64,000 nt of DNA from Aureitalea sp. L0-47 (GCF_026126405.1 NZ_JAFMTQ010000001.1:630610-694609), one strand, 5' to 3'; positions 54,187-62,949 are shown, counted from the stretch's first letter. The notes: generated by a model not told the origin, from the sequence alone. Program-made: numbers and translations.

Positions 54187-54313
54187 GAAGCACAACGCCC
54201 ACGGCTATAATTTCGGCCTTTACCGAACGCCCTGGAACGTGATTTGTCTAAATATAAGAAGAATGTGGAGATACTCTTCAGCGAGCGGCTGAATTATAGC
54301 CAATGTTGGCTGC
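54187..54313 (-). repeat. attC-like site, about 126 bp
   Basis: Left arm GAAGCACAACGCCCACGGCTATAA; right arm CTGAATTATAGCCAATGTTGGCTGCC. AAGCACAAC complements GTTGTGCTT at 52073, so the two DUF6090 genes form one cassette of 2.1 kb. Confidence 0.92.
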
Positions 54314-54315
54314 CG

Positions 54316-55161
54316 TTATTCTTTTTTAATCCAATTTTCAATGTCGGTTAATAATTTATCAGATACTCCCTTATAGGAATGTCCTGATTGATAGACATTG
54401 CATTCTACTTTCACTGCTTTGTTTTCTTTTAACGCTCTATAAAGGGGCAGAATATAATCTTCTATACTCACAACATTGTCGTCAAGTCCACCAGTCAATA
54501 AAACGTCAACATTTGATAGACTATCAACCTGCTTTAGGATATAGAAGTATTCCTGATTATCAATTAACTCTTGAATTGGGTTATCAAATGCAAAATCTAC
54601 AGGTCCCATTGGTTTCTTGATCGATTGAAAAAAATCGGAGTAACCCTTAAGCAGATTAGGATTTGATTTTACTAAATCTCCGAAAATTCCAAGGTCACCT
54701 CCTGAAATGCCAATAACTTGTTTGATTTCTGGATGCTTAATTGCATATAACATAGACATATGCCCGCCATAACTATAGCCACCAATAATTATGTTTTCCG
54801 TGTCAATGCCATACTTCTTTATCATTTCTACTGAATTGAGGAATATCAATGCTGCACCTAAATCCTCTTGCGAATTCATCAAACCTTGCTTCCCCTCGCT
54901 GTTATGACAGCCTCGGAAGTCAAATTGGTAAACATTGATGCCATTCTTAGAAAGTGTTTCTCCAATGTTCCAAATGTCTCCTGAATCCATAAATCCTTGC
55001 GTAAACAAAAGTGTTGGGGAATCCGCTTGTCTTGATGGATAGAAATATCCTGTAAGTTTTGAACCTCTACTTTCAAAGGTTAGTGTATCTACTATTGTTT
55101 GTCCATTTGTAGAAACAGATATGATAAGGAGCAAAACGATTTTTATAAAAAGATTTCTCAT
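54316..55161 (-). CDS. Secreted alpha/beta hydrolase
   Basis: A 281-residue protein with a signal peptide (to about residue 20, STNGQ). The alpha/beta hydrolase fold is clear: TLLFTQGFMDSGDIW (oxyanion region), YQFDFRGCHNSEGKQG, the nucleophile elbow IIGGYSYGGHMSMLY, a GGLDD acid region, and the late SGHSYKG with the catalytic His. It is probably an esterase or acyl hydrolase. It lies at the 3' end of the large cassette that also carries the anaerobic nrd operon. Confidence 0.88.
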   Translation of the reverse strand: MRNLFIKIVLLLIISVSTNGQTIVDTLTFESRGSKLTGYFYPSRQADSPTLLFTQGFMDSGDIWNIGETLSKNGINVYQFDFRGCHNSEGKQGLMNSQEDLGAALIFLNSVEMIKKYGIDTENIIIGGYSYGGHMSMLYAIKHPEIKQVIGISGGDLGIFGDLVKSNPNLLKGYSDFFQSIKKPMGPVDFAFDNPIQELIDNQEYFYILKQVDSLSNVDVLLTGGLDDNVVSIEDYILPLYRALKENKAVKVECNVYQSGHSYKGVSDKLLTDIENWIKKE

Positions 55162-55201
55162 GTCTGTATCATTTTAGTTATTCTTCCAATTGCATATTGC
55201 T

Positions 55202-55879
55202 TCAATTTCTAATTACTATATTATTACTAGATAGATGCTGCGTTTGCAACCTGTTGTGGCGGTTTTCAATTCTACCTACAGTATTCCCACTATGGATATA
55301 GTTTTGGATGTAATAGTTTCCAGTGTAACCTGCATTATTGACAAACTCAATCATTCCTCTTAGGTCTGAGTCATTAAGAAGTTCCGAATGAAATGTTGTC
55401 CTGAGCTCAAAAGGGATTTCCGCTTTAAGCAGAATTTGTAATGATCTTTCAAATTCTTTAAATAAAGTTGAATCCGTTACCGATTTAAATTTATGTAGTG
55501 GTGCTTTGAAATCTAAAGAGACATAGTCAATAAGACTCAATCTCAACATCTTCTGAATAAGATCAGGTTTTGAGCCATTCGTATCAATTTTGACTAATAG
55601 TCCTAATTCTTTTAAAGCTCTTGAAAATGGCATTATTTCTTCATGCAATGTACATTCACCTCCACTGAATACGACACCATCCAAAAGGCCATCTCTGGAT
55701 TTAACAAATTCAAGAACTTCCCCCAATCTCAATTGGCCTTTCCCGAAAACTATTTCAGGATTGTAGCAATAACGGCATCTCATGTTGCAGCCCGCAAACC
55801 AAACTATACAGGAAGTTTTGTCCGGATAATCAATTAGAGAAAAAGGAGTTAAATCGCAGACGATTTTTTTATTCCACAT
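55202..55879 (-). CDS. nrdG: Anaerobic ribonucleotide reductase activating enzyme (radical SAM)
   Basis: About 225 residues from the ATG at 55879, which overlaps the end of the small glycyl-radical ORF; a longer frame exists upstream. The radical-SAM cluster is C31, C35 and C38 (AGCNMRCRYCYNPE), with GGxC-type VVFSGGECTLHEEI after it. It generates the glycyl radical on the class III reductase using S-adenosylmethionine and a reductant. It is coupled to the two upstream nrdD ORFs. Confidence 0.92.
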   Translation of the reverse strand: MWNKKIVCDLTPFSLIDYPDKTSCIVWFAGCNMRCRYCYNPEIVFGKGQLRLGEVLEFVKSRDGLLDGVVFSGGECTLHEEIMPFSRALKELGLLVKIDTNGSKPDLIQKMLRLSLIDYVSLDFKAPLHKFKSVTDSTLFKEFERSLQILLKAEIPFELRTTFHSELLNDSDLRGMIEFVNNAGYTGNYYIQNYIHSGNTVGRIENRHNRLQTQHLSSNNIVIRN

Positions 55880-56039
55880 ATTCTTTAAAGTGCGTTCGTT
55901 GTTTATGTTCCCCTTTTTTTCCAATATTAAAGCTTTCTACAGGACGGTGGTAGCCCATCACTCTTGTAAATACCAAACACTTGGTTCTTTTATCTTGGTT
56001 TTGCTCAAGTACGTCTGTGTTTTTGATTCTAGCTTGCAT
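55869..56039 (-). CDS. Separate glycyl radical domain of anaerobic ribonucleotide reductase
   Basis: A 56-residue ORF holding the class III glycyl radical box FTRVMGYHRPVESFNIGKK (radical Gly at residue 29), then GEHKQRTHFKEYVE. In most NrdD proteins this box is the last part of the same chain, 10-20 residues after the zinc site. Here the large NrdD chain stops and this ORF starts in another frame with an 11-base overlap. It also overlaps the nrdG start. The extra 20 residues before the box argue for a genuine split rather than a read error. Confidence 0.82.
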   Translation of the reverse strand: MQARIKNTDVLEQNQDKRTKCLVFTRVMGYHRPVESFNIGKKGEHKQRTHFKEYVE

Positions 56040-58143
56040 AATTCTTATTGTTTTTGGTTAATTCTTCTAATAGGATATCATCGCATTTTGGGCAGTACTC
56101 ATGTTCTCCTATAATGTAACCATGAGTAGGACAAATACTGAAGACAGGAGTTATGGTTATGTATGGGAGTTTAAAATTTGTAAGGGTTTTCTTTACAAAA
56201 TTTCGACAAGCTTCAGGCGAGCTAATTTTTTCACCCATATACAGGTGCAAGACTGTACCACCAGTGTACATACACTGCAGTTCATCTTGTTTTAGCAATG
56301 CCTCAAAAGGATCTTCAGTATAATTTACCGGAAGTTGTGAGCTGTTGGTGTAATAGATGTTTTCACCCTCACCTGCTTGTATGATATTCGGATAACGCTT
56401 TTTATCTTCTTTCGCAAAACGATAGGTTGTGCCTTCGGCAGGAGTGGCTTCCAGGTTATATAAGTTGCCGGTTTCTTCCTGAAATAATTGCATTTTGGAT
56501 CGAACGAAATCTAGAATTTCTATGCTAAACGAAACACCTTGTTCAGCGCTCATATCAATTTCACCATCGGTGAAATTCAACAGCATTTCATTCATTCCAT
56601 TCACTCCAATCGTGGAAAAATGGTTTCTGAAACCTGGTAAATATCTCTTAGTATATGGATACAAACCTCTATCGAATAATTCCTGAATGACTTTTCTTTT
56701 CTTTTCCAAAGTTGATTTTGCCAGAGAAAGAAAATGGTCTAAATCTTTAAATAATCCTTCCTTATCACCTTTGTTTAAATAGCCCAAACGTGCCATATTA
56801 ATGGTTACCACGCCAATGCTTCCAGTCATTTCTGCGCTGCCAAATAATCCGTTGCCGCGTTTTAGTAATTCTCTTAAATCAAGTTGTAATCGGCAACACA
56901 TACTTCTTACCGCATTGGGCTTATACGCTTTCGGATTCTCGATTTTATTACCGCTCTCATCAGTTAAATATTGACTTCCAATAAAATTTTGAAAGTAAGA
57001 GGAACCGATTTTAGCTGTGTTTTCAAACAGGAGGTCTGTGTTTTCACCATACCAGTTAAATTCTTCTGTGATATTCACAGTGGGAATGGGAAAGGTAAAT
57101 GGTTGTTCGTTGGCATCTCCCTCGGTCATTACTGTGTAATAGGCCTTGTTAATCATATTCATCTCTTGTTGGAAATGAGAGTAGTTCAGATCCTGTAAGG
57201 ATTGAACTCCTCTCTCCAGAGATTTTTGTTCAAGAATTGAATTTTCAATGCCCTGAAATAGGTGTAGGTCATTTTTGGTAGGTATTTGTTGTTTTAAATC
57301 TTCAGGTACAACCCAATCCAGTGTAATATTTGTAAATGGGGATTGTCCCCATCTGGCGGGCACATTCAGATTGTATACGAAACTCCTTATAGCCTTCAAG
57401 ACTTCATTAAAAGAAAGATCGTCTCTAAAAACATAAGGTGCTAAGTAGGTGTCAAATGAACTAAAGGCCTGAGCTCCTGCCCACTCGCTTTGAAGAATAC
57501 CAAGAAAATTTGCCATTTGTCCCAAGGCTTCCCGAAAGTGGGAGGGAGGTCTGCTCTCAACTCGCCCTCTTACGCCATTGAATCCTTCATTTAGTAAATT
57601 CCTCAGAGACCAACCGGCACAATAACCTGTAAGGCAGTCCAGGTCATGTATATGTATGTCCCCATTTCGATGAGCGTAACCTTCTTCTCTGCTGTACACT
57701 TTGTCCAGCCAGTAGTTTGCAATTATTTTACCTGCGGTATTATTTATGAGTCCGGCACTGGAATAAGATGTATTTGCATTTGCATTGATTCTCCAGTCAG
57801 ACATTCCGATGTATTCTTCAATGGTTTGTGTTGAATCAACGTAAGTGGTGTCTTCATTAAGGCCTTCGACATGCTCGCGCTGAAGCTTTCTTGTATGCCG
57901 ATAGAGCATAAATGACCGTAGCACGTCAAAATAACCTTTACTAAAAAGCGATTTTTCAATGATATCCTGAATTTCTTCTACAGCCCATGTTGTTTTCTTC
58001 TCAATGGATTGAAGTACCTCAGAGTATATTGTCTCATCATAATTTGCTTGAACGCTATGAAACCCTTTTTTTATGGCGTCTTCAATTTTATACGGCATAA
58101 AAGGAACGTATTCGCCATTTCTTTTAATTACATAGTTTTCCAT
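56029..58143 (-). CDS. nrdD: Anaerobic ribonucleoside-triphosphate reductase, large part without radical domain
   Basis: A 704-residue class III ribonucleotide reductase that makes deoxynucleotides without oxygen. The N-terminal ATP-cone (MENYVIKRNGEYVPFMPYKIEDAI) is followed by the catalytic barrel (VRSMCCRLQLDLRELLKRGNGLFGSAEMTGSIGVV, with likely active Cys). The C-terminal zinc site (FSICPTHGYIIGEHEYCPKCDD) comes next. The chain then ends (ELTKNNKNYAS) without the glycyl radical motif, which is encoded by the next, overlapping ORF. Upstream lie ric and an Rrf2 regulator, which suggests control by oxygen or nitric oxide. Confidence 0.93.
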   Translation of the reverse strand: MENYVIKRNGEYVPFMPYKIEDAIKKGFHSVQANYDETIYSEVLQSIEKKTTWAVEEIQDIIEKSLFSKGYFDVLRSFMLYRHTRKLQREHVEGLNEDTTYVDSTQTIEEYIGMSDWRINANANTSYSSAGLINNTAGKIIANYWLDKVYSREEGYAHRNGDIHIHDLDCLTGYCAGWSLRNLLNEGFNGVRGRVESRPPSHFREALGQMANFLGILQSEWAGAQAFSSFDTYLAPYVFRDDLSFNEVLKAIRSFVYNLNVPARWGQSPFTNITLDWVVPEDLKQQIPTKNDLHLFQGIENSILEQKSLERGVQSLQDLNYSHFQQEMNMINKAYYTVMTEGDANEQPFTFPIPTVNITEEFNWYGENTDLLFENTAKIGSSYFQNFIGSQYLTDESGNKIENPKAYKPNAVRSMCCRLQLDLRELLKRGNGLFGSAEMTGSIGVVTINMARLGYLNKGDKEGLFKDLDHFLSLAKSTLEKKRKVIQELFDRGLYPYTKRYLPGFRNHFSTIGVNGMNEMLLNFTDGEIDMSAEQGVSFSIEILDFVRSKMQLFQEETGNLYNLEATPAEGTTYRFAKEDKKRYPNIIQAGEGENIYYTNSSQLPVNYTEDPFEALLKQDELQCMYTGGTVLHLYMGEKISSPEACRNFVKKTLTNFKLPYITITPVFSICPTHGYIIGEHEYCPKCDDILLEELTKNNKNYAS

Positions 58144-58160
58144 GTCTGCGATTTATGAGG

Positions 58161-58877
58161 TTATGATTGAATTTTTTGACGTTCTGTCGTAATTGCCTTA
58201 GGAAAGAGAATGTTATTTTCCAGATGAATATGTTTGTGCAAATCCTCTTCAAATTCCTTTAACAAGGCAAAAGCCACTGTGTAGGTTGCACAAGCTTCTT
58301 CGGGAGGGGTATAATTATTACTTAAATCTGCAATCAATCGAAATCGTTCACCTTCGTTGTCGTGTTCTTTCATCATCATATCAATAGGATTTTCTACCGT
58401 TCCGAAAGGCGGAGTGATTGGGGTTGACGCAATAGCCAGCTTCCTGATATAAGGAAATAGAATCAGTTCCTCTTTCTTCATGTGCTTTGTCAATTCTTCC
58501 GCAGAATCCAAAAAGTGTTTTTCAATTTCAATAAGCTCGGGATGGTTGCACCCATGAACCGATACTACTTTTTTTAAATGAGCCTTTATTTCAGGAATTC
58601 TACTTTCTACATACCGATGGTGTTTTTTCTCTATATAATCTGCCAACAAGTCCATATCCCATGAGCTGAAATTGGTTTCAGATTCTTTCGAGGTAGATGT
58701 GATTTCAATCAAACTTCCGATGAGTCGATTGGTCTCGATCGGTTTATTTTCGCAGGCTTCCTTTATTGTTTTGTTTCCATTGCAACAAAAATCTATACTA
58801 TGTTTCTTAAACTCTGTTGAGGTTCGGTAGTCTGATGCAACTATTTCCCCTACCATTGATTCTTCTGTTATTTTCAT
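58161..58877 (-). CDS. ric: Iron-sulfur cluster repair di-iron protein (RIC/ScdA/YtfE)
   Basis: A 238-residue protein. Residues 1-60 are the ScdA N-terminal DUF542 domain (MVGEIVASDYRTSTEFKKHSIDFCCNGNKTIKEAC). The rest is a hemerythrin-like di-iron domain with His ligands (KKHHRYVESRIPEIKAHL, HEKHxxx-type MKEHDNEGERF, HKHIHLENNILFPKA). It repairs iron-sulfur clusters damaged by nitric oxide or peroxide. It lies 17 bases upstream of nrdD and has a promoter with a motif shared with the Rrf2 gene. Confidence 0.93.
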   Translation of the reverse strand: MKITEESMVGEIVASDYRTSTEFKKHSIDFCCNGNKTIKEACENKPIETNRLIGSLIEITSTSKESETNFSSWDMDLLADYIEKKHHRYVESRIPEIKAHLKKVVSVHGCNHPELIEIEKHFLDSAEELTKHMKKEELILFPYIRKLAIASTPITPPFGTVENPIDMMMKEHDNEGERFRLIADLSNNYTPPEEACATYTVAFALLKEFEEDLHKHIHLENNILFPKAITTERQKIQS

Positions 58878-58901
58878 TTTTTCATTTTTTAATTCTTAAT
58901 T

Positions 58902-58917
58902 GGACAAAATTATCCGA
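58902..58917 (-). promoter_or_regulatory. Promoter with operator-like motif in front of ric
   Basis: On the minus strand TCGGATAATTTTGTCC contains the -7 box TAATTTTG. The same arrangement, TCGGATATTTTTGTCT, lies in front of the Rrf2 gene, which suggests a common regulator binding over the -7 box. Confidence 0.55.
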
Positions 58918-58934
58918 TTTAGGCACAAAAATTT

Positions 58935-59369
58935 TTAAATTACCAGCACCGATTCTCCTTTATCTACACTTATAGCTAACTCCAGTAGGTTTGTTTTCTT
59001 CATCATATCAATCAAATTTTCACGTATAATCTTAAATTTACTGTGAATCGGGCAAGGTGATGTTTCGTTACATTGCCTTAATCCCAACCCACATCTTTCA
59101 AAAATATTATCTCCGTCTATGGCAATCACAATTTCGTAAAGTGTTAGTTTACTTTGAACATCTTCTGGAATATGGTAACCGCCAACCGATCCTTTGGACG
59201 ATTCTATGATATTGCTTTTGGCCAAAGACTGTAGAATTTTAGCGGTAAATGCAAGAGGTGAATCGATAGCTCCTGAAATCTCTTTTAAACTCACCCGCTT
59301 ACCGGTTTGAGACTGCAGTGAAATATGAATTACTGCTTTAATTCCGTATTCGCAAGCTTTCGAAAACAT
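58935..59369 (-). CDS. Rrf2 family transcription regulator (NsrR/IscR-like)
   Basis: A 144-residue regulator with a winged helix (residues 1-70: MFSKACEYGIKAVIHISLQ, LAFTAKILQSLAKSNIIESSKGSVGGYHI) and three Cys residues, C93, C100 and C106 (ERCGLGLRQCNETSPCPIH). These are the spacing of iron-sulfur-binding Rrf2 proteins such as NsrR and IscR. It probably senses nitric oxide, oxygen or cluster status and controls ric and the nrd genes below it. Its own promoter carries the shared motif, so it may autoregulate. Confidence 0.9.
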   Translation of the reverse strand: MFSKACEYGIKAVIHISLQSQTGKRVSLKEISGAIDSPLAFTAKILQSLAKSNIIESSKGSVGGYHIPEDVQSKLTLYEIVIAIDGDNIFERCGLGLRQCNETSPCPIHSKFKIIRENLIDMMKKTNLLELAISVDKGESVLVI

Positions 59370-59411
59370 AGGTCGTAATAATTTATGGGAAAATTAATAA
59401 AAAGAATAAAT

Positions 59412-59427
59412 CAGACAAAAATATCCG
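59412..59427 (-). promoter_or_regulatory. Promoter with operator-like motif in front of the Rrf2 gene
   Basis: Minus strand TCGGATATTTTTGTCT contains the -7 box TATTTTTG. It is 14 of 16 bases identical to the motif upstream of ric. Confidence 0.55.
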
Positions 59428-59537
59428 AGATAATATTTAGTACATTTATAAACACGCTAATGTTAATAAAAATCCAGTATAGGCCACATTGATCTTCAAT
59501 GAATTTGAACGTTATTTAAACACGTCTTTTAGTTGAT

Positions 59538-59676
59538 GGCAGCCAACGGTCTTGTATAACGCTTCGTTGCGTTGTATCAACTTTAGGTTAATTAATAACT
59601 TATCATTTCTCGATTCCGCGTATCATTCCGATGGAAATCTGCTTACAGCAATGAGCGTTATACGTTGTTGTGCAAC
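59538..59676 (-). repeat. attC-like site, variant arms
   Basis: Left arm GGCAGCCAACGGTCTTGTATAACGC; right arm AGCGTTATACGTTGTTGTGCAAC. The inner stem is TATAACGC/GCGTTATA instead of the GGCTAT type. GGCAGCCAAC is the exact complement of GTTGGCTGCC at 54305, which defines a single 5.2-kb cassette. Confidence 0.88.
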
Positions 59677-59707
59677 GTTTTTTGACATTTAACAAATAGA
59701 AGCTACT

Positions 59708-61780
59708 TTATTGATTTTTAACTAATTCCTCATAATTCGGATGTAGATATTTATAAAAAAAAGCTAATTCAAGTTCTAGTTGATTGGGTAAATCTGTATA
59801 ACCATGACCTCCTCCAGCTGTCTCAATTAGATATACATTTTCATTACCTAATTCTTTCATACGTTGATGAAATTTTCTAGATTTTGCACAATGAGAAACA
59901 TCATCATTACGACTTGTAAATTGTAAAATGGGTGGATAATCATTATCAGACTCTAAAATATGTAAAGGTGATATCTTTCTCATGTAATTCCATTCTTCTG
60001 GTATGTCAGGATCACCTCGTTCCCCAAGAGCACCAGTTCCTCTTCCGCCTCCTGTTCCAGCTAGCTCCAAATCTATGGAACCACTTTTGATGACTACAGC
60101 ACCAAAGAGACCTTGATTTTGAATAAATACGTTAGCAACCAATAAGCCACCGTTGCTTGTACCATGAGAGCCGATCAATCCTGCCTTGGTAATTTGTTTT
60201 TTAATGAGGTCTTCCGCAACTGCCTTGAAATCATCGTAGGCATTTTGTCTATTACTTTTTCTAGCGGCTTCATGCCAATCAGGACCATATTCACCTCCAC
60301 CTCGAATATTGCTTAATACATAAACGCCACCATCATCTATCCATTTTATGTACTGATTCAATGAATTTGGTAATATAGAATTTCCCCAACCACCATAACC
60401 TGTCATAATAACCGGATTATTTCCATCAATTTTTAAATCCTTCTTATGAATTATGAAGTAAGGTACTTTTGTACCGTCTCTGGATGTAGCAAACCATTGT
60501 TTTACTGTGTAATCATCCTGTTTCACAGGTTCATTATATTCAAGATATTTTTCTATATCTCCATTGGATTGTCGGACATATAGAACCCTTTCAAAAAAGC
60601 TTCTATAATCTATGTAATATCTGTTGGCCTTATTTTGGGTAGCTACAACTGTTAATCTGTTTCCAATTGGACTTTCAATCCTTTTGGATTGCCATTTGTC
60701 TTGGGCAAATGTCCATTCATACAACACCGATTGTACATCTTCTAGGGTTCTCACGATTAGAATGTCATTAGTATTCCATATGTTGTCAATGACATTTTTG
60801 GTATTTGATTCAGAAATCAAATTAAAATTCTTGTCACCATTCAAAAAGTCATTAAATTCTATGGCAATAATGCTTCCAGCTGGAAAATAGGTGTTTGCAG
60901 GTTTCCAGCCGCTTCTTAAATGCACGACAAACTGCCCTGAAACAAACGTCATATCTGCCACGTCTTTAGGTAGATTAAGTCTAGTTAGCTTTTCATCTTT
61001 TAAATGATAGTAAACCTCATCAAAGGCTTGTTTTTGTTCTGTGACAAATAAATGATCTCCTCTTTTATGAAGCATTAAACCAGCCTTTTTAAGTTTAGTC
61101 TCAAAAAGCACCTTCGCATCTTCTATAGGTTCACCGCGAGTCCAAAGCCGTAATTTATATCCATATTCTTTTGGACTTTCTAAATTTGTACATACATAAA
61201 TAGAATTTGCATCATGCCATTGTACCTGCGTTTGCGCAGGTGGCAATTGAAACGCATTTTCAGCGATTTGCTCTGTTTCGTAATTATACTCCGTTAAAGC
61301 CTTTAAAAGTCTTTTACCCTTTTTTTTGTAAAATATTAGACAGTCGTTGAAGTCTGGTGCACGACTAATTACTTCATCGAACAATAAATCACCTTCAATA
61401 GGAAGTTTAAGACTTTCTATATTAATTCTATTGGGCCGCATTCCTAACAAATAACTACTATAAGGCATACGACCCCAGTTTTTACCTGAAATTCGTTCAG
61501 CATAGTCGCCAATTTGGCTCGCATCAGGTGGAACTTGTGCTAAAAAATTCCATTTCTTTCTTTTAAAATATTTTTTATTCCATTTTTCTATAACTGGCAG
61601 TATTTCAATAGTTTTAAAATAATCTAAAGCCTCTGTTTTTCGGGCACTAGTCCATTCAATATTATCTTTGGACTCTAGCTCATGCAACCATTGGTAGTCT
61701 TCTAATTTAAATGTTTCATTTTGAGCAAAACTGTTAAGCCCACCTAAGAGCATTAATATAAGGAAGAGGTAATCTTTCAT
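59708..61780 (-). CDS. Prolyl oligopeptidase family (S9) serine peptidase, secreted
   Basis: A 690-residue protein with signal peptide MKDYLFLILMLLGGLNSFAQ. The N-terminal 410 residues are a beta-propeller. The C-terminal catalytic domain has the nucleophile GSHGTSNGGLLVANV, the acid in FTSRNDDVSHCAKS and the His in ETAGGGHGYTDLP. GYGGWGNSILPNSL and GGGEYGPDWHEAARKSNRQNAYDDF are typical of S9A prolyl oligopeptidases. It would cut short proline-containing peptides in the periplasm or outside. A single-gene cassette of 2.2 kb. Confidence 0.93.
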   Translation of the reverse strand: MKDYLFLILMLLGGLNSFAQNETFKLEDYQWLHELESKDNIEWTSARKTEALDYFKTIEILPVIEKWNKKYFKRKKWNFLAQVPPDASQIGDYAERISGKNWGRMPYSSYLLGMRPNRINIESLKLPIEGDLLFDEVISRAPDFNDCLIFYKKKGKRLLKALTEYNYETEQIAENAFQLPPAQTQVQWHDANSIYVCTNLESPKEYGYKLRLWTRGEPIEDAKVLFETKLKKAGLMLHKRGDHLFVTEQKQAFDEVYYHLKDEKLTRLNLPKDVADMTFVSGQFVVHLRSGWKPANTYFPAGSIIAIEFNDFLNGDKNFNLISESNTKNVIDNIWNTNDILIVRTLEDVQSVLYEWTFAQDKWQSKRIESPIGNRLTVVATQNKANRYYIDYRSFFERVLYVRQSNGDIEKYLEYNEPVKQDDYTVKQWFATSRDGTKVPYFIIHKKDLKIDGNNPVIMTGYGGWGNSILPNSLNQYIKWIDDGGVYVLSNIRGGGEYGPDWHEAARKSNRQNAYDDFKAVAEDLIKKQITKAGLIGSHGTSNGGLLVANVFIQNQGLFGAVVIKSGSIDLELAGTGGGRGTGALGERGDPDIPEEWNYMRKISPLHILESDNDYPPILQFTSRNDDVSHCAKSRKFHQRMKELGNENVYLIETAGGGHGYTDLPNQLELELAFFYKYLHPNYEELVKNQ

Positions 61781-61837
61781 AACAGTTTATTTTTTGATTT
61801 TACTATGTTTACTTAGCTCTTTTGCACGAACCACAAT

Positions 61838-62010
61838 GTTGCACAACGTCCACGGCTATGAATTCGGCGATGGGCCGGCGTTTTTAGGTAAATTTTGAAA
61901 ATCCAAAAACGCTGCGCTCAGGGTTCGAATTTTTAGTGGACTTTTTATTTAAAAGGGAAGTTAATCAAATCAGTTCAATTTTGAGCTGATTTATAGCCAC
62001 TGTTGGGCTT
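61838..62010 (-). repeat. attC-like site, about 172 bp, well preserved
   Basis: Left arm GTTGCACAACGTCCACGGCTATG; right arm GAGCTGATTTATAGCCACTGTTGGGCTT. GTTGCACAAC is the exact complement of GTTGTGCAAC at 59667. The centre has TTTTTAGG.../AAAAACGC pairing and a TCAGTTCAATTTTGAGCTGA block. Confidence 0.95.
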
Positions 62011-62013
62011 TCG

Positions 62014-62751
62014 TTATTTATTTTCAATTCTTGAATCTAATTCTGTCTTTATTTTCTCTATTACTTCTTTTAATCGAACTATATCTCCATTATATCTTTC
62101 TATCCCTCTTCTTCTTGTTCTTTTTATTATGCTTAATACATTCAAAAACTCTTCATTACTTATTAAGCTACTATAATCATTAGGTTTCGCACTATATACT
62201 GAGTTATCAAAATATCTAATATTCTTTGAAAAAAATGGCATCACAGTTAATGATTGTATCCTTTCTTCATCTTTATTATAATCTAAAATATCTGCCAAAG
62301 TAACATCATAAATATTTATAATATCATCCCGAAGTGAATCATTTTTTATAAGTCCAACCCCAGTTGTTTGAAGTGACTTATATGATGAGCTTGTTATTAA
62401 AGCAGTATAAAAATGAGGCAGTAAGCCAAAGCTGTAATCAAGTTCTTCTGAATAAGGTAAACTGTTTTTACTGTAATTTTCTAATTTCGTAATTTCATCT
62501 ATTGTTGATTCATGGAACGCCAGAGCAGTTTCTAACTCAGCTAAAGTTTGTTGTAAATCAACTCTTATGTTTTTGAGTATTTTAGTTTCTTCAGCTCTCT
62601 CTTTCCGATACTCATTCCAATTATTTATTTGAAGCGCAATCAAAATTCCAATAACGACAAGTATAATTTCTCCAATTGCATATATCAGATACTTACTGAA
62701 TTTATTTTCAGAGAGTAACTTTTGTCTAATTTTTCTAAAGAATTTTATCAT
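62014..62751 (-). CDS. DUF6090 family membrane protein
   Basis: A 245-residue protein with the N-terminus MIKFFRKIRQKLLSENKFS, one transmembrane helix (IGEIILVVIGILIALQINNW, about residues 26-45) and a helical outer domain. No REP-like module precedes it, unlike the pair at 53-54 kb. Its stop is fused to the cassette site (TAACGAAAGC). Function unknown. Confidence 0.88.
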   Translation of the reverse strand: MIKFFRKIRQKLLSENKFSKYLIYAIGEIILVVIGILIALQINNWNEYRKERAEETKILKNIRVDLQQTLAELETALAFHESTIDEITKLENYSKNSLPYSEELDYSFGLLPHFYTALITSSSYKSLQTTGVGLIKNDSLRDDIINIYDVTLADILDYNKDEERIQSLTVMPFFSKNIRYFDNSVYSAKPNDYSSLISNEEFLNVLSIIKRTRRRGIERYNGDIVRLKEVIEKIKTELDSRIENK

Positions 62752-62774
62752 TGGTTATTGGTTGGTCAAATAAT

Positions 62775-62949
62775 GAAGCCCAACGTCCACGGCTATGAAT
62801 TCGACGCACTTGGCCAGCAGTTTTGGGTAGCTTTTTGCACCCAAAAGTGCTGCTGCGGATAAGTCGGATTCGCCATGAGCTTAATTTAAAGATGAAGTTA
62901 GTGATTTTAGCTCAAAACCCTGGCGTTGATTTATAGCCACTGTTGTAAG
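62775..62949 (-). repeat. attC-like site, about 175 bp, well preserved
   Basis: Left arm GAAGCCCAACGTCCACGGCTATG; right arm GTTGATTTATAGCCACTGTTGTAAG. AAGCCCAAC is the exact complement of GTTGGGCTT at 62002. The centre closely matches the next site at 63.6 kb. Confidence 0.95.

Noticed and set aside
56029-56045. Simple sequencing frameshift at the end of nrdD
   Set aside because: Not excluded, but the second ORF has its own ATG and a longer linker than a broken single chain would have, so a true split is preferred.
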